The notes under the pieces are model-generated. The model was not told the DNA's origin. It ran no database searches and worked only from the letters and a program-made list of their open reading frames with translations. Below are positions 27,754-35,635 of a DNA stretch of 38,772 nt, in pieces (the stretch's first letter is position 1; the number at the start of each line of letters is the position of its first letter). The translations under genes and the position numbers were made by a program. The stretch covers positions 1-38,772 of the IMG/VR virus record IMGVR_UViG_3300010370_000084; one strand, 5' to 3'. The stretch is from a virus.

Positions 27754-29205
27754 ATGCCACGGAACATGACAGCACGGCAGAATGCAATTGCCGCAGGATG
27801 TAAGACCTACGAGACTGGTATCCCTTGCAAGCAAGGGCACTTAGCCCCCAGAGCTACGTTAACTGGCACTTGCGTTGAGTGCACAAGGTTGGCGTCCCTT
27901 GCGTGGTTGGCTAAGAATCCGAATAAAGCGGCGGCGTACACGTCGGCGTATAGAACTCGGAACCCGGAGCTTGTACGTGTTAAAGACCGGGAGGCAAAAC
28001 AAGCGTTAAGAAAACACCAGCCAGAAAAAATGCGGGAGGCTAACAAACGTGCTTACGTTAAGCGCGTTACGGCTGAAGGTCGAGAAGTCCACCCTAACGG
28101 AGTGTTCCCGATTGCTGGGTTTTTATCACGCCTTGCGGATGTTCATGGGGGCGCTGTTCAGTACGTAAGTGGGTATACAAAAATATCTGCGAATGCCGAG
28201 TTCAAGTGCGTCACACATGGTGCCCACTTCATATCTACACCCCATGCGGTCTTACGTGGAGCCAACCCATGTACACGGTGCAATCACACGAAGTCTTCGG
28301 GCGAAGAGGAAGTCGCACAGTTTTTAGAGACGTTTACCACGGTCGTACGCCGCGACCGTACTTTGGTGAAGCCGAAAGAGCTAGACATCTACGTACCGGG
28401 TGCACAACTTGCGGTGGAATACTGCGGGGAGTTTTATCATAGCCACGCAACTGCCGCTGATGAGCAGGCCAACAAAAGTAAACATGCGCAAAAGTACCAA
28501 GCTTGCCGCGATAAAGGTGTACACCTGATTACGCTCTATGAGTCTGAGTGGAAAGCCCGTAAACCCGCTATCAAGCGGCTACTGCGTTACGCTGTGGGCG
28601 CAGGTCGTGGGAGTCTAATGGCGCGTAAGTGTGACGTATCTCGGGTTAGTAGTGATGAAGCCCGTCAGTTTTACGAGCGGTACCACGTCCAAGGCGGCAA
28701 CGGCGCTGGTGAGCACTATGGCCTCTATTGGAACGGTAAGCTTGTTGCGTGTATGCGGTTCACTTATGGGGCGAATGACCGAGGGCCGCATGCGTCACGG
28801 AGTTGGACGCTTTCACGATATGCCACACGTGTAACTGTGCAGGGCGGCGCGTCTCGCCTGTTTAAAGCGTTTTTGGCTGACTACCAACCAACAGAAGTCA
28901 AATCGTTTTCTGATAACCGGTTTTTTGATGGCAGCATGTATGAAAAGCTTGGGTTTGAGCTGGAACGAGAACTTGCACCCGACTATGCTGTCTGGAGCCC
29001 TAAGCTTGGGTTGCTTCTTAAGACACAGTACCAACGGAAGTTCATCCAAAAGCGGCTAGAAGAGCACGGCCTCGCGTATATTTTTGACGCTGATACAGAC
29101 CCCCGTACTGAAGCAGAGATGACCTACTTGATGGGGGCGCGGCGCATTTTTGACTGCGGTAAGAGGCGGTGGGTCTGGAGGCTTGACACCCCCCAAACAA
29201 CCTGA
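27754..29205 (+). CDS. Vsr-like (EDxHD-type) homing endonuclease with acetyltransferase-like C-terminus
   Basis: 483 residues. N-terminal zinc site (C25, H29, C40, C43), a second Cys/His cluster (C152, H155, C173, C176), then a Vsr/PD-(D/E)XK-like nuclease core: EEEV at 184-187, ELDIYVP with D211, LAVEYCGEFYHSH with E222, H229 and H231, and LITLYESEW near 258-266. The C-terminal domain (GLYWNGKLVACMRF, GGASRLFKAFLADY, SFSDNRFFDG, YEKLGFE) resembles a GNAT fold. I recognise the plan as that of the large free-standing phage endonucleases related to I-Bth0305I, the family also reported inside fractured intein genes. It has its own promoter and stands behind a terminator, so it is a cargo gene, not a virion gene. 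Target probably a neighbouring gene in related phages lacking it. Confidence 0.78.
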   Translation: MPRNMTARQNAIAAGCKTYETGIPCKQGHLAPRATLTGTCVECTRLASLAWLAKNPNKAAAYTSAYRTRNPELVRVKDREAKQALRKHQPEKMREANKRAYVKRVTAEGREVHPNGVFPIAGFLSRLADVHGGAVQYVSGYTKISANAEFKCVTHGAHFISTPHAVLRGANPCTRCNHTKSSGEEEVAQFLETFTTVVRRDRTLVKPKELDIYVPGAQLAVEYCGEFYHSHATAADEQANKSKHAQKYQACRDKGVHLITLYESEWKARKPAIKRLLRYAVGAGRGSLMARKCDVSRVSSDEARQFYERYHVQGGNGAGEHYGLYWNGKLVACMRFTYGANDRGPHASRSWTLSRYATRVTVQGGASRLFKAFLADYQPTEVKSFSDNRFFDGSMYEKLGFELERELAPDYAVWSPKLGLLLKTQYQRKFIQKRLEEHGLAYIFDADTDPRTEAEMTYLMGARRIFDCGKRRWVWRLDTPQTT

Positions 29206-29211
29206 TACAAC
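29183..29211 (+). promoter_or_regulatory. Sigma70-type promoter overlapping endonuclease stop
   Basis: TTGACA (29183-29188), 17-base spacer, TACAAC (29206-29211). It lies in the last codons and stop of the endonuclease gene and faces the next structural gene at 29298, so it can restart transcription for the tail block. Confidence 0.65.
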
Positions 29212-29297
29212 ACTACTATTCCGGGGTTACCGGTATTGCAGACAGTCCCGGCTGACGACATGCAGGCTGCAGTACCGAAAATCGCATGTGAGAGATC

Positions 29298-29828
29298 ATG
29301 GCCAACACTACATTCAGCGGGCCGGTACGGTCCCAAAACGGTTTCCAAACCGTTACCATCAATTCGTCTACCGGTGCTGTTACTACGGCTGCGGTGTCCA
29401 TGGGTGTTTCTGGGATTGTTGCAACCCCGGTGGCTCTGGCTGATGGTAATGCAACGATGACCGCTGCAACTAACGGCGGCGGTGTAATCAACATCGTTCC
29501 CAACGGTACCCAAGACAACACCTACACGCTGCCTGCCCCGGTGGCGGGTCAGTCGTTCACGTTTGTGTACGGCGGCGGTGCTGCGGATGCGACGGACTTC
29601 ATCATCAACACGGGTTCGAACACCAACTACTTTATTGGCGGTGTGGCGTTCCACGATACGGATGATGGTGCTGTGTCGGTTGTGTACTCGGACGGCAACT
29701 CCAACAGCAAAATTCAGGTCAATGTGCCTGCTGCCGCGCAGATCACTGTGATTGCCAAAGACGGTACGAACTGGCAAATCTTCGGTACGGTTGTTGGTGC
29801 GACTGCCCCTGCGTTTGCCGACCAGTAA
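29298..29828 (+). CDS. Virion structural protein, beta-rich
   Basis: 176 residues: FSGPVRSQNGFQTVTINSST, then alternating strands rich in Thr, Gly, Ala, Val and Asn (ATPVALADGNATMTAATNGG, FTFVYGGGAADATDFIINTG). Low charge and a lack of helices suit a decoration, fibre or tail-tip protein. A weak ribosome site GAGAGATC precedes ATG. It follows the endonuclease insertion and may once have been close to the capsid gene. Confidence 0.65.
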   Translation: MANTTFSGPVRSQNGFQTVTINSSTGAVTTAAVSMGVSGIVATPVALADGNATMTAATNGGGVINIVPNGTQDNTYTLPAPVAGQSFTFVYGGGAADATDFIINTGSNTNYFIGGVAFHDTDDGAVSVVYSDGNSNSKIQVNVPAAAQITVIAKDGTNWQIFGTVVGATAPAFADQ

Positions 29829-29840
29829 TAGGAGGCACTC

Positions 29841-30440
29841 ATGGCCTCTATGCAATATGATGTCTGGGCGGTAACCCCCGCCACAGACGATGCGTACTAC
29901 CGGGCAAATGCCTCGATTGCGGATGCAGGTTCACTGTCTCTGCTTGAGAACACCGTCGGCCCTAACGGGTATGGGTATAAGGTCATCATCACGTCGGCAG
30001 GTGATGACTCAGGTATCACGTTCACGATCACGGGCATCAAGGTTGGTGATTTGACCAACACCGTTGTGAGTGAAACTTTGACTGGACCCAATGCCACGAC
30101 GGTAACCTCCAACAACTTCTACGCACGGGTTGATTCAATCACGGCAAGCGGGGCTTCGGCGGGTAACGTCAAGATCGGAACAACAGGTAGCCTTGCGCTG
30201 CCTCGCACCCGCATCAAAGGTCTGTACTACGTGGGCACTGGCAGTGCTGGATCAGTCAAGTTCAACACCAATGGGCTTGCGCGTAACCTGAAACTGCAGG
30301 TTAATACTCCGGCATCGGCCACGTCAGTCAATAGTTTGTACATGGCGGCAGAGGGGATTATCACTACCCTTAGTGGTAAAGACGACTTCTGCGTTGTCAC
30401 GCTGACAAACGTGACCTACTGCACCATCATCTGCGGGTAG
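29841..30440 (+). CDS. Virion structural protein, beta-rich
   Basis: 199 residues. SMQYDVWAVTPATDDAYYRA, GPNGYGYKVIITSAGDDSGI and TFTITGIKVGD, ending in a strand-rich FCVVTLTNVTYCTIICG. GGAGGCACTC precedes the ATG. Composition fits a head- or tail-decoration protein. Not assigned further. Confidence 0.65.
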   Translation: MASMQYDVWAVTPATDDAYYRANASIADAGSLSLLENTVGPNGYGYKVIITSAGDDSGITFTITGIKVGDLTNTVVSETLTGPNATTVTSNNFYARVDSITASGASAGNVKIGTTGSLALPRTRIKGLYYVGTGSAGSVKFNTNGLARNLKLQVNTPASATSVNSLYMAAEGIITTLSGKDDFCVVTLTNVTYCTIICG

Positions 30441-30443
30441 ATC

Positions 30444-30698
30444 ATGGCTAAGACACCTGCTTGGCAGCGCAAAGAGGGGAAAAATCCTGAAGGCGGGCTC
30501 AATGCCAAGGGGCGGGCGTCGTACAACAGGGCTAACCCTGGGAAACCGGGGCTTAAGGCTCCTCAACCGGAAGGTGGTGCTCGGCGTGATTCATTCTGTG
30601 CCCGGATGAAAGGGATGAAGAAGAAGCTCACGTCTGAGAAAACTGCTAAAGACCCAAACAGTCGTATCAATAAAAGTTTGAGAGCATGGAAGTGCTAA
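30444..30698 (+). CDS. Small basic phage protein (DUF6321-like)
   Basis: 84 residues, very basic. AKTPAWQRKEGKNPEGGLNA and KGRASYNR, then SFCARMKGMKKKLTSEKTAK and a Cys at the end. The family recurs in podovirus structural blocks, and I associate it with DUF6321, with moderate certainty. The charge suggests binding to DNA or to the acidic portal/capsid interior. Confidence 0.68.
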   Translation: MAKTPAWQRKEGKNPEGGLNAKGRASYNRANPGKPGLKAPQPEGGARRDSFCARMKGMKKKLTSEKTAKDPNSRINKSLRAWKC

Positions 30699-30700
30699 CC

Positions 30701-30907
30701 ATGGCTGATGTAGACCCTAAAGAGTTTGGCGCTCTTGAGGCTGACGTTCGTAACCTCATGAAAGAAATTCACCTGCTGCGTCAGGATATGAAGGTTATGA
30801 AAGAGACCATTGATCAGACCAAGGGTGGTATCTGGGTGGTCATGGCTTTTGCCGGTACGGTTGGTGGTGCCATTACGATGGGCCTTAAACGGCTGTTTGG
30901 TGGCTAA
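30701..30907 (+). CDS. Small membrane protein, holin- or spanin-like
   Basis: 68 residues from ATG 30701, just after the previous stop (TAACCATG). The first 45 residues are a charged coiled coil (GALEADVRNLMKEIHLLRQD, MKVMKETIDQ), followed by one membrane helix (GGIWVVMAFAGTVGGAITMG) and a short basic end (LKRLFGG). Coiled coil plus one C-terminal membrane helix is typical of small class holins. Holin function is inferred; no endolysin is seen nearby. Confidence 0.6.
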   Translation: MADVDPKEFGALEADVRNLMKEIHLLRQDMKVMKETIDQTKGGIWVVMAFAGTVGGAITMGLKRLFGG

Positions 30908-30908
30908 C

Positions 30909-31304
30909 ATGCCTTCGACCAGCAAAGCCCAGCACAATTTGATGGCGATGGTCGCTAATGACCCCGCCGCTGCTAAGCGGATGGGGATTTCTCAGAAGGT
31001 TGGCCGCGAGTTCATGAAGGCCGACAAAGGCCGTAAATTTAACGAGGGTGGTGACATGAAAGAATCCAAAGCTATGATGGGTAAAGAGCTTGCCTTTATG
31101 AAAAAGAAGGGCGCTCCCAAAGCCATGATCAAGCACGAGATGGCTGAAGCCAAAGGTATGAAGAAAGGCGGCGCTACCAAGAAGATGATGGGTGGCGGTA
31201 TGGCCTACAAATCGGGTGGGTACACCAGTGCGGCTGATGGCGTTGCCAAGAAAGGCAAGACCAAAGGTACGATGGTCAAGATGGCCTACGGCGGGAAGTG
31301 CTGA
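30909..31304 (+). CDS. Basic small structural-block protein with GKTKG end
   Basis: 131 residues from ATG 30909. Very rich in Lys, Met and Gly: PSTSKAQHNLMAMVANDPAA, KVGREFMKADKGRKF, then ELAFMKKKGAPKAMIKHEMA. The end GYTSAADGVAKKGKTKGTMV is shared with the next gene. It is a recurring protein of podovirus structural blocks with unknown function; DNA binding or capsid-internal packing is plausible. Confidence 0.68.
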   Translation: MPSTSKAQHNLMAMVANDPAAAKRMGISQKVGREFMKADKGRKFNEGGDMKESKAMMGKELAFMKKKGAPKAMIKHEMAEAKGMKKGGATKKMMGGGMAYKSGGYTSAADGVAKKGKTKGTMVKMAYGGKC

Positions 31305-31305
31305 G

Positions 31306-31626
31306 ATGGAAAAGATGTCACGCGATCGCCGTAAAGAACGGCCCATGCCGCTCCCCATGGACGACAACGCTGCTGCCGCAGCTGATGCAGAGCGCCGCGC
31401 TAAGATGTACCGCGAAGAAGACACCATGACTCCGCGTCCTGATGTTGAGCGCAAAGCGATTGATGAGGCGCGCCGTGAAGCTGAGCGTATGAAGATGCAA
31501 GAGGCGTTTGAAGCCGCGCGTCAGCTCGGGCCTCGGAAGTATGCTAAAGGCGGCTCAGTTGGTTCGGCTTCCGCCCGTGCAGATGGTTGCGCACAGCGTG
31601 GTAAGACTAAAGGTCGAATGATATGA
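31306..31626 (+). CDS. Small charged protein with GKTKG end
   Basis: 106 residues from ATG 31306, two bases after the previous stop. A long charged helix (ADAERRAKMYREEDTMTPRP, VERKAIDEARREAERMKMQE) leads to YAKGGSVGSASARADGCAQR and GKTKGRMI at the end. The C-terminal segment matches the end of the preceding protein. Its stop overlaps the start of an HNH gene (ATGA), so that gene was inserted exactly at its 3' end. Function unknown. Confidence 0.65.
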   Translation: MEKMSRDRRKERPMPLPMDDNAAAAADAERRAKMYREEDTMTPRPDVERKAIDEARREAERMKMQEAFEAARQLGPRKYAKGGSVGSASARADGCAQRGKTKGRMI

Positions 31627-32102
31627 CTACCCTTGCCGAAAGGTTTTGGGCTAAGGTAAGCCAAGGGCCTATGCACCAATGCTGGGAATGGCAAGCTGCT
31701 ACTAACGCAAAAGGGTATGGTTGGTTTTGCGTACATTTGGGGAAATCTACCACAGCGCATAGAGTGGCTGCGTGGTTAGTAAATATGTTACCGTCGCTTG
31801 ACCACCAACTACATGTGCTACACAAATGTGATAACCGAAAGTGTTGTAACCCAGATCATTTTTTCCTTGGTAGTAACAAAGATAATGTAGCGGATAGAGT
31901 CGCCAAAAATAGAAGCGGTAGCGCCCGGCTTCATGGCGAGTTGAATGGGCAAGCCAAGTTGACTGACGCACAGGCAACGCAAATTAAAATTTTATACACC
32001 AATAAAGTTTATAGCCAAGGCATGCTAGCAAAACAGTTTAATATACGGCAATCGCAAGTAAGCCGAATAGTAAATGGTGTTAGACGCGGAGGTGTATCTT
32101 GA
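31623..32102 (+). CDS. HNH homing endonuclease (HNH_3 type) with HTH
   Basis: 159 residues. ERFWAKV and CWEWQAATNAKGYG, then HRVAAWLVN and the HNH core VLHKCDNRKCCNPDHFFLG, SNKDNVADR: the class HNH_3 of phage homing nucleases such as I-HmuI relatives. The C-terminal third is a helix-turn-helix (GMLAKQFNIRQSQVSRIVNG). Base composition is clearly more A/T-rich than its neighbours, a sign of separate origin. It fits without gaps between two structural-block genes with four-base overlaps, and would be transcribed with them. Confidence 0.85.
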   Translation: MTTLAERFWAKVSQGPMHQCWEWQAATNAKGYGWFCVHLGKSTTAHRVAAWLVNMLPSLDHQLHVLHKCDNRKCCNPDHFFLGSNKDNVADRVAKNRSGSARLHGELNGQAKLTDAQATQIKILYTNKVYSQGMLAKQFNIRQSQVSRIVNGVRRGGVS

Positions 32103-32383
32103 TGCCGTCACGCGGGATGGGGGCTATAAACCCCTCCAAAATGCCTTCAGGCGTACGCAAGAAGCGCCGGGACAATACGGACTTTACGGAGTACGCTGAA
32201 GGCGGCTCTGTGTCCCGCGTGAACGAAGCTGGCAACTACACTAAACCCGGCATGCGGAAAGCGTTGTTCAACAAGATCAAAGGTCAAGCAACGCAGGGTA
32301 CTGGTGCGGGGCAGTGGTCGGCCCGTAAGGCACAGCTTCTGGCTAAGCAGTACAAGGCTAAGGGCGGCGGCTACCGTGACTAA
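32099..32383 (+). CDS. Small basic conserved protein of structural block
   Basis: 94 residues. Basic N-terminus (INPSKMPSGVRKKRRDNTDF), EYAEGGSVSRVNEAGNY, and the strongly conserved TKPGMRKALFNKIK, GQWSARKAQLLAKQYKAKGG. The family is common in podovirus genomes close to tail-connector genes; function unknown. It overlaps the HNH gene by four bases and the next gene by eight. Confidence 0.7.
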   Translation: MMPSRGMGAINPSKMPSGVRKKRRDNTDFTEYAEGGSVSRVNEAGNYTKPGMRKALFNKIKGQATQGTGAGQWSARKAQLLAKQYKAKGGGYRD

Positions 32384-32612
32384 ACCCTCGCAACAGAGCT
32401 TAAAAGATTGGACCCAACAGCGTTGGACTACACGCAGCGGAAAGCCTTCATCCAAGACGGGCGAGCGGTATCTTCCTGAAGCTGCCATCAAGTCTTTGAG
32501 CCCTGCGGAGTACGCAGCAACCACCCGAGCCAAACGAGCAGGAAAGGCTAAAGGTAAGCAGTTTGTAGCGCAACCCAAGGGCATTGCTCAGAAGACAGCG
32601 AGATTTAGATGA
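32376..32612 (+). CDS. Small basic conserved protein (KDWT family)
   Basis: 78 residues from GTG 32376, with AGGGCGG before it; the frame opens at 32304, but that part shadows the upstream gene. SLKDWTQQRWTTRSGKPSSK, TGERYLPEAAIKSL, EYAATTRAKRAGKAKGKQF form the signature of a small basic phage family of unknown function. The protein has many Lys, Arg and Ser and probably binds nucleic acid. It overlaps the connector gene by four bases. Confidence 0.7.
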   Translation: MTKPSQQSLKDWTQQRWTTRSGKPSSKTGERYLPEAAIKSLSPAEYAATTRAKRAGKAKGKQFVAQPKGIAQKTARFR

Positions 32613-33544
32613 CAACCTCTGGTGCAACGACGTTTTTCCCAGACTTCACTGAGGTCGCTGAACTGGCTTGGATGCAGGCCGGTCGGGAGATGCGTTCGGG
32701 CTTTGACCTGAAAGTTGCCCGCATGGCCATGAACATGCTCACCATTGAGTGGGCTAACCGTGGTCTAAACATGTGGACGTACGAGCAAGGCACCATCACG
32801 CTCGTGCCGGGGCTGCCAACCTACGCGCTACCACTGGATACCATCGATCTTCTCGATCACGTAATTCGCACTGGGGCTAACGCACAGTCAACGCAAGCGG
32901 ACCTAAACATCACCCGCATTAGTGTCTCAACGTATGCCACCATACCAAACAAGCTTGCTCAGGGACGACCAATTCAGGTGTGGGTGCAGAGACTCTCAGG
33001 GCAGGTAAGTCCTACGGGTGCGACGCTCAACGGCGGTATTAACGCTTCAACGACCACGATCACGCTGTCGTCGCTGGCTAACTTGCCTTCTGCGGGCTTC
33101 ATCCGAGTGGACTCGGAAGACATCTATTATGGCTGGCTCAATACGTCGAACAACACGTTGGGTGGTGTGGTACGTGCGCAGAACGGAACGACGGCTGCAA
33201 GCCATTTGACAGGCACAGCGGTCTATAACCCAAATCTTCCTTCAATCACCGTGTGGTTGACCCCGGACAATACGCAGACGTATCAGTTTGTGTACTGGCG
33301 ACTTCGCCGTGTCCAAGATGCTGGCGCTGGTATCGAGACACCGGATATGAACTTTCGTTTCCTGCCTTGCTTGATTGCGGGGCTGGCGTTTCAGATTGCT
33401 ATGAAGACTCCAGAACTGTCGGACCGGCTGCAAGTGTTGAAAGCCGAGTACATGGAGCAGTTTGAGTTGGCAGCGGCTGAGGACAGAGAAAAAGCTGCAG
33501 TACGTTTCGTTCCCCGCAGACAGTTTATCGGTAGCGGTGCCTAA
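32609..33544 (+). CDS. Head-tail connector / tail tube-type protein with inserted beta module
   Basis: 311 residues. The helical N-terminus (FTEVAELAWMQAGREMRSGF, ARMAMNMLTIEWANRGLNMW) and C-terminus (FRFLPCLIAGLAFQIAMKTP, LKAEYMEQFELAAAEDREK) look like the adaptor family (gp11/gp4-like) that bridges portal and tail. Between them, about residues 132-210, sits a beta-rich module (NASTTTITLSSLANLPSAG, FIRVDSEDIYYG, VRAQNGTTAASH) of a kind found in phage tail and fibre proteins. Adaptor function is inferred from position and helical parts. Confidence 0.65.
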   Translation: MTTSGATTFFPDFTEVAELAWMQAGREMRSGFDLKVARMAMNMLTIEWANRGLNMWTYEQGTITLVPGLPTYALPLDTIDLLDHVIRTGANAQSTQADLNITRISVSTYATIPNKLAQGRPIQVWVQRLSGQVSPTGATLNGGINASTTTITLSSLANLPSAGFIRVDSEDIYYGWLNTSNNTLGGVVRAQNGTTAASHLTGTAVYNPNLPSITVWLTPDNTQTYQFVYWRLRRVQDAGAGIETPDMNFRFLPCLIAGLAFQIAMKTPELSDRLQVLKAEYMEQFELAAAEDREKAAVRFVPRRQFIGSGA

Positions 33545-33931
33545 ATGGGCAATAGGTTCGCCAGTGGAAAAATCGCTATCGCAATGTGCGATATTTGCGG
33601 GTTCCGCTTTAAGTTGCGAGACCTGAGCGAACTGGTTGTCAAGACGAAGAAAATTAACCTGCTGGTATGTAAAGAGTGTTGGTCGCCTGACCACCCGCAG
33701 CTTCAGTTGGGGATGTACCCGGTTGATGATCCACAGGCTTTACGTAACCCGCGAAGAGATACGACGTACGTAACGGCAGGTGTGAATGCAGAGGGTAACT
33801 TGACCGGTGGTTCACGTGATATTCAGTGGGGCTGGTACCCAGTGGGTGGCGCAAGCGCAAACGATGCAGGTTTGACACCGAACTACTTGGTTGGAGTCAC
33901 TTCTGTTGGTACAGTAACGGTTACGACTTAG
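33545..33931 (+). CDS. Conserved zinc-finger structural-block protein
   Basis: 128 residues. MCDICGFRFKLRDLSELVVK and LLVCKECWSPDHPQLQLG form a C-x2-C, C-x2-C zinc site; then YPVDDPQALRNPRRDTTY and IQWGWYPVGG, ending in strands. The family is well conserved in phages of this architecture and lies among connector and tail genes, so a structural role is likely. Starts one base after the previous stop. Confidence 0.75.
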   Translation: MGNRFASGKIAIAMCDICGFRFKLRDLSELVVKTKKINLLVCKECWSPDHPQLQLGMYPVDDPQALRNPRRDTTYVTAGVNAEGNLTGGSRDIQWGWYPVGGASANDAGLTPNYLVGVTSVGTVTVTT

Positions 33932-33939
33932 GAGTTATC

Positions 33940-34122
33940 ATGGATGCGAAGAAGGCCGTGCACAAGCACGAAAAAGCAATGCACCCCGGCAAGCCGCTGA
34001 CCAAGTTTGCTAAGGGCGGCAAGACGAATCTGCAGATGAAAGAACTGGGGCGGAACCTTGCCAAGGTTGCCAACCAAAAAACTTCCTCTTTCAAGTATAA
34101 GAAGTCTGGGAGGGGTGTGTAA
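33940..34122 (+). CDS. Small basic protein with FAKGG motif
   Basis: 60 residues from ATG 33940, with TTAGGAG upstream. AKKAVHKHEKAMHPGKPLTK, FAKGGKTNLQMKELGRNLAK, ends with KKSGRGV. The [YF]A[KE]GG motif is shared with 31306-31626 and 32099-32383. Function unknown. Confidence 0.65.
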   Translation: MDAKKAVHKHEKAMHPGKPLTKFAKGGKTNLQMKELGRNLAKVANQKTSSFKYKKSGRGV

Positions 34123-34289
34123 TGAAACAAAATCCCAAAGCGAAGCCTATCCCGCAGGCAAAAAGCCCGGAGGGCGTTGACCTCAAGAACTCGGGGTATC
34201 CTGAGAAAAACGTCAAGACCACGGGTATAAAGATTCGTGGTACCGGTGCTGCGACCAAGGGTGTGATGGCGCGTGGGCCGATGGCCTAA
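34122..34289 (+). CDS. 55-residue conserved phage protein
   Basis: Short gene whose ATG shares one base with the upstream stop (TAATG); AGGGGTG stands before it. KQNPKAKPIPQAKSPEGVDL, then KTTGIKIRGTGAATKGVMAR and GPMA at the end. The terminal IRGTGAATKG-MARGPMA is strongly conserved in podoviruses of this kind. Basic and unstructured; possibly a virion-internal or tail-associated peptide. Confidence 0.72.
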   Translation: MKQNPKAKPIPQAKSPEGVDLKNSGYPEKNVKTTGIKIRGTGAATKGVMARGPMA

Positions 34290-34298
34290 GAGGTTCTT

Positions 34299-35207
34299 AT
34301 GAACTATGGTGAGCTTCAAGCGAACGTCCAAGATATCGTAGAGAACGCGATACCTGCGGCTACGCTCGCCATGCTTGTTCGGCAAGCTGAGCAAAAGATT
34401 TACAACACCGTTCAATTTGCAAACTTGCGCAAGAACGTCACGGGCAGCATGTCCGCGAACAATAAGTACCTCTCTGCACCGAACGATTTTCTGTCGGTCT
34501 ACTCTCTGGCGGCTGTCAAAGCCAATGGCGAGTATCTGTATCTGTTGAACAAAGATGTGAACTTTATCCGTGAGGCGTACCCAAGCCCCACAAGCACTGG
34601 ACTGCCTAAACACTACGCGATCTTTGGACCTACGTTCTCTGACACCAACGAGTTGTCGTTCATTCTCGGGCCTACGCCTGATGCAGCGTACTCAGCAGAG
34701 CTGCATTATTACTATTACCCCACTTCGATTGTTCAGTCTTCGATTGCAACCTTCGGTGCGATTACTGCGGGCTCTTCCTATACCAACGGAACTTATTTCA
34801 ACGTGCCGTTGACGGGCGGTAGTGGGTCTGGTGCGACTGCGCGGGTTGTGGTTTCAGGTGGTGCGGTTACGAGCGTGACGCTTCAGAATCCTGGGGTGTT
34901 CTACGCAGTGGGTAATACGCTTTCAGCAGCGGCGTCCAGCATTGGTGGTACTGGGAGTGGGTTTTCGATTCCAGTAGCTACTGTAGATAACGCAACGGGC
35001 ACGTCGTGGCTTGGGGACAACTTTGATACGGTGCTGCTGAACGGTACGTTGATCGAAGCTATCCGATTCATCAAGGGTGAACAAGAGACAGTGCAGATTT
35101 ACGAAACCCTGTACGCACAAGCGATTGCACTGGCTAAACAGTTGGGTGACGGCAAGCAGCGTATGGATGCGTACCGCGATGGTCAAGTTCGGGTACAGGT
35201 GAAGTAA
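34299..35207 (+). CDS. Head-tail adaptor protein with inserted beta module
   Basis: 302 residues. Helical N-terminus MNYGELQANVQDIVENAIPA and AMLVRQAEQKIYNTVQF, then PNDFLSVYSLAAV and FILGPTPDAAYSAELHYYYY: the phage adaptor family. The C-terminal helices (LIEAIRFIKGEQETVQIYET, LYAQAIALAKQLGDGKQRMD) close the fold. Between residues ~150 and 235 an extra Gly/Ser/Val-rich beta module is inserted (TNGTYFNVPLTGGSGSGATA, VVVSGGAVTSVTL, GGTGSGF), of a type better known from tail fibres. It probably decorates the neck surface. Confidence 0.75.
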   Translation: MNYGELQANVQDIVENAIPAATLAMLVRQAEQKIYNTVQFANLRKNVTGSMSANNKYLSAPNDFLSVYSLAAVKANGEYLYLLNKDVNFIREAYPSPTSTGLPKHYAIFGPTFSDTNELSFILGPTPDAAYSAELHYYYYPTSIVQSSIATFGAITAGSSYTNGTYFNVPLTGGSGSGATARVVVSGGAVTSVTLQNPGVFYAVGNTLSAAASSIGGTGSGFSIPVATVDNATGTSWLGDNFDTVLLNGTLIEAIRFIKGEQETVQIYETLYAQAIALAKQLGDGKQRMDAYRDGQVRVQVK

Positions 35208-35626
35208 TGTCGATTGTCCAGACCCAGACCACGAGCTTCAAGGCGGAGCTATATCAGGCTATTCACGACCTGACCACGGACACCATTAAGATTGCTTTGT
35301 ATACGGCTGAAGCTGATCTTAACGAAGCTACGACTGCATACACAGCGACAAACGAAATCACTGGTACGGGATATACGGCTGGTGGCGAAATCATGACTGG
35401 CGTGACAATCGGCACGTCTGGGTATGTAGCATTCGTAAACTTTGATAACGTTTTGTGGAACCCTGCTGCCTTCACAGCGCGATGTGCTCTGATCTACAAT
35501 GCGAGCAAGGCCAATCGGTCAATCGCCGTCCTAGATTTTGGCTCCGACAAGACCACAACCACTCAATTCTTAATCACCATGCCTGCGAACACTGCCACGA
35601 CGGCTTTGATTCGTTCTTCTAACTAA
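35207..35626 (+). CDS. Tail or neck structural protein, beta-rich
   Basis: 139 residues. FKAELYQAIHDLTTDTIKIA, then LYTAEADLNEATTAYTATNE, GYVAFVNFDNVLWNPAAFTA and a strand-rich C-terminus. A repeatedly seen phage structural family; position between adaptor and tail genes suggests neck or tail. One-base overlap with the adaptor gene. Exact role unknown. Confidence 0.7.
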   Translation: MSIVQTQTTSFKAELYQAIHDLTTDTIKIALYTAEADLNEATTAYTATNEITGTGYTAGGEIMTGVTIGTSGYVAFVNFDNVLWNPAAFTARCALIYNASKANRSIAVLDFGSDKTTTTQFLITMPANTATTALIRSSN

Positions 35627-35635
35627 GAGGCAAAC

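Noticed and set aside
29124-29855. 243-codon minus-strand frame opposite a structural gene
   Set aside because: Shadow caused by Thr/Val/Gly-rich codons of the plus-strand gene; it crosses a gene border and a promoter.
33921-34613. 230-codon minus-strand frame
   Set aside because: Lies opposite three well-packed plus-strand genes with good ribosome sites; no family likeness.
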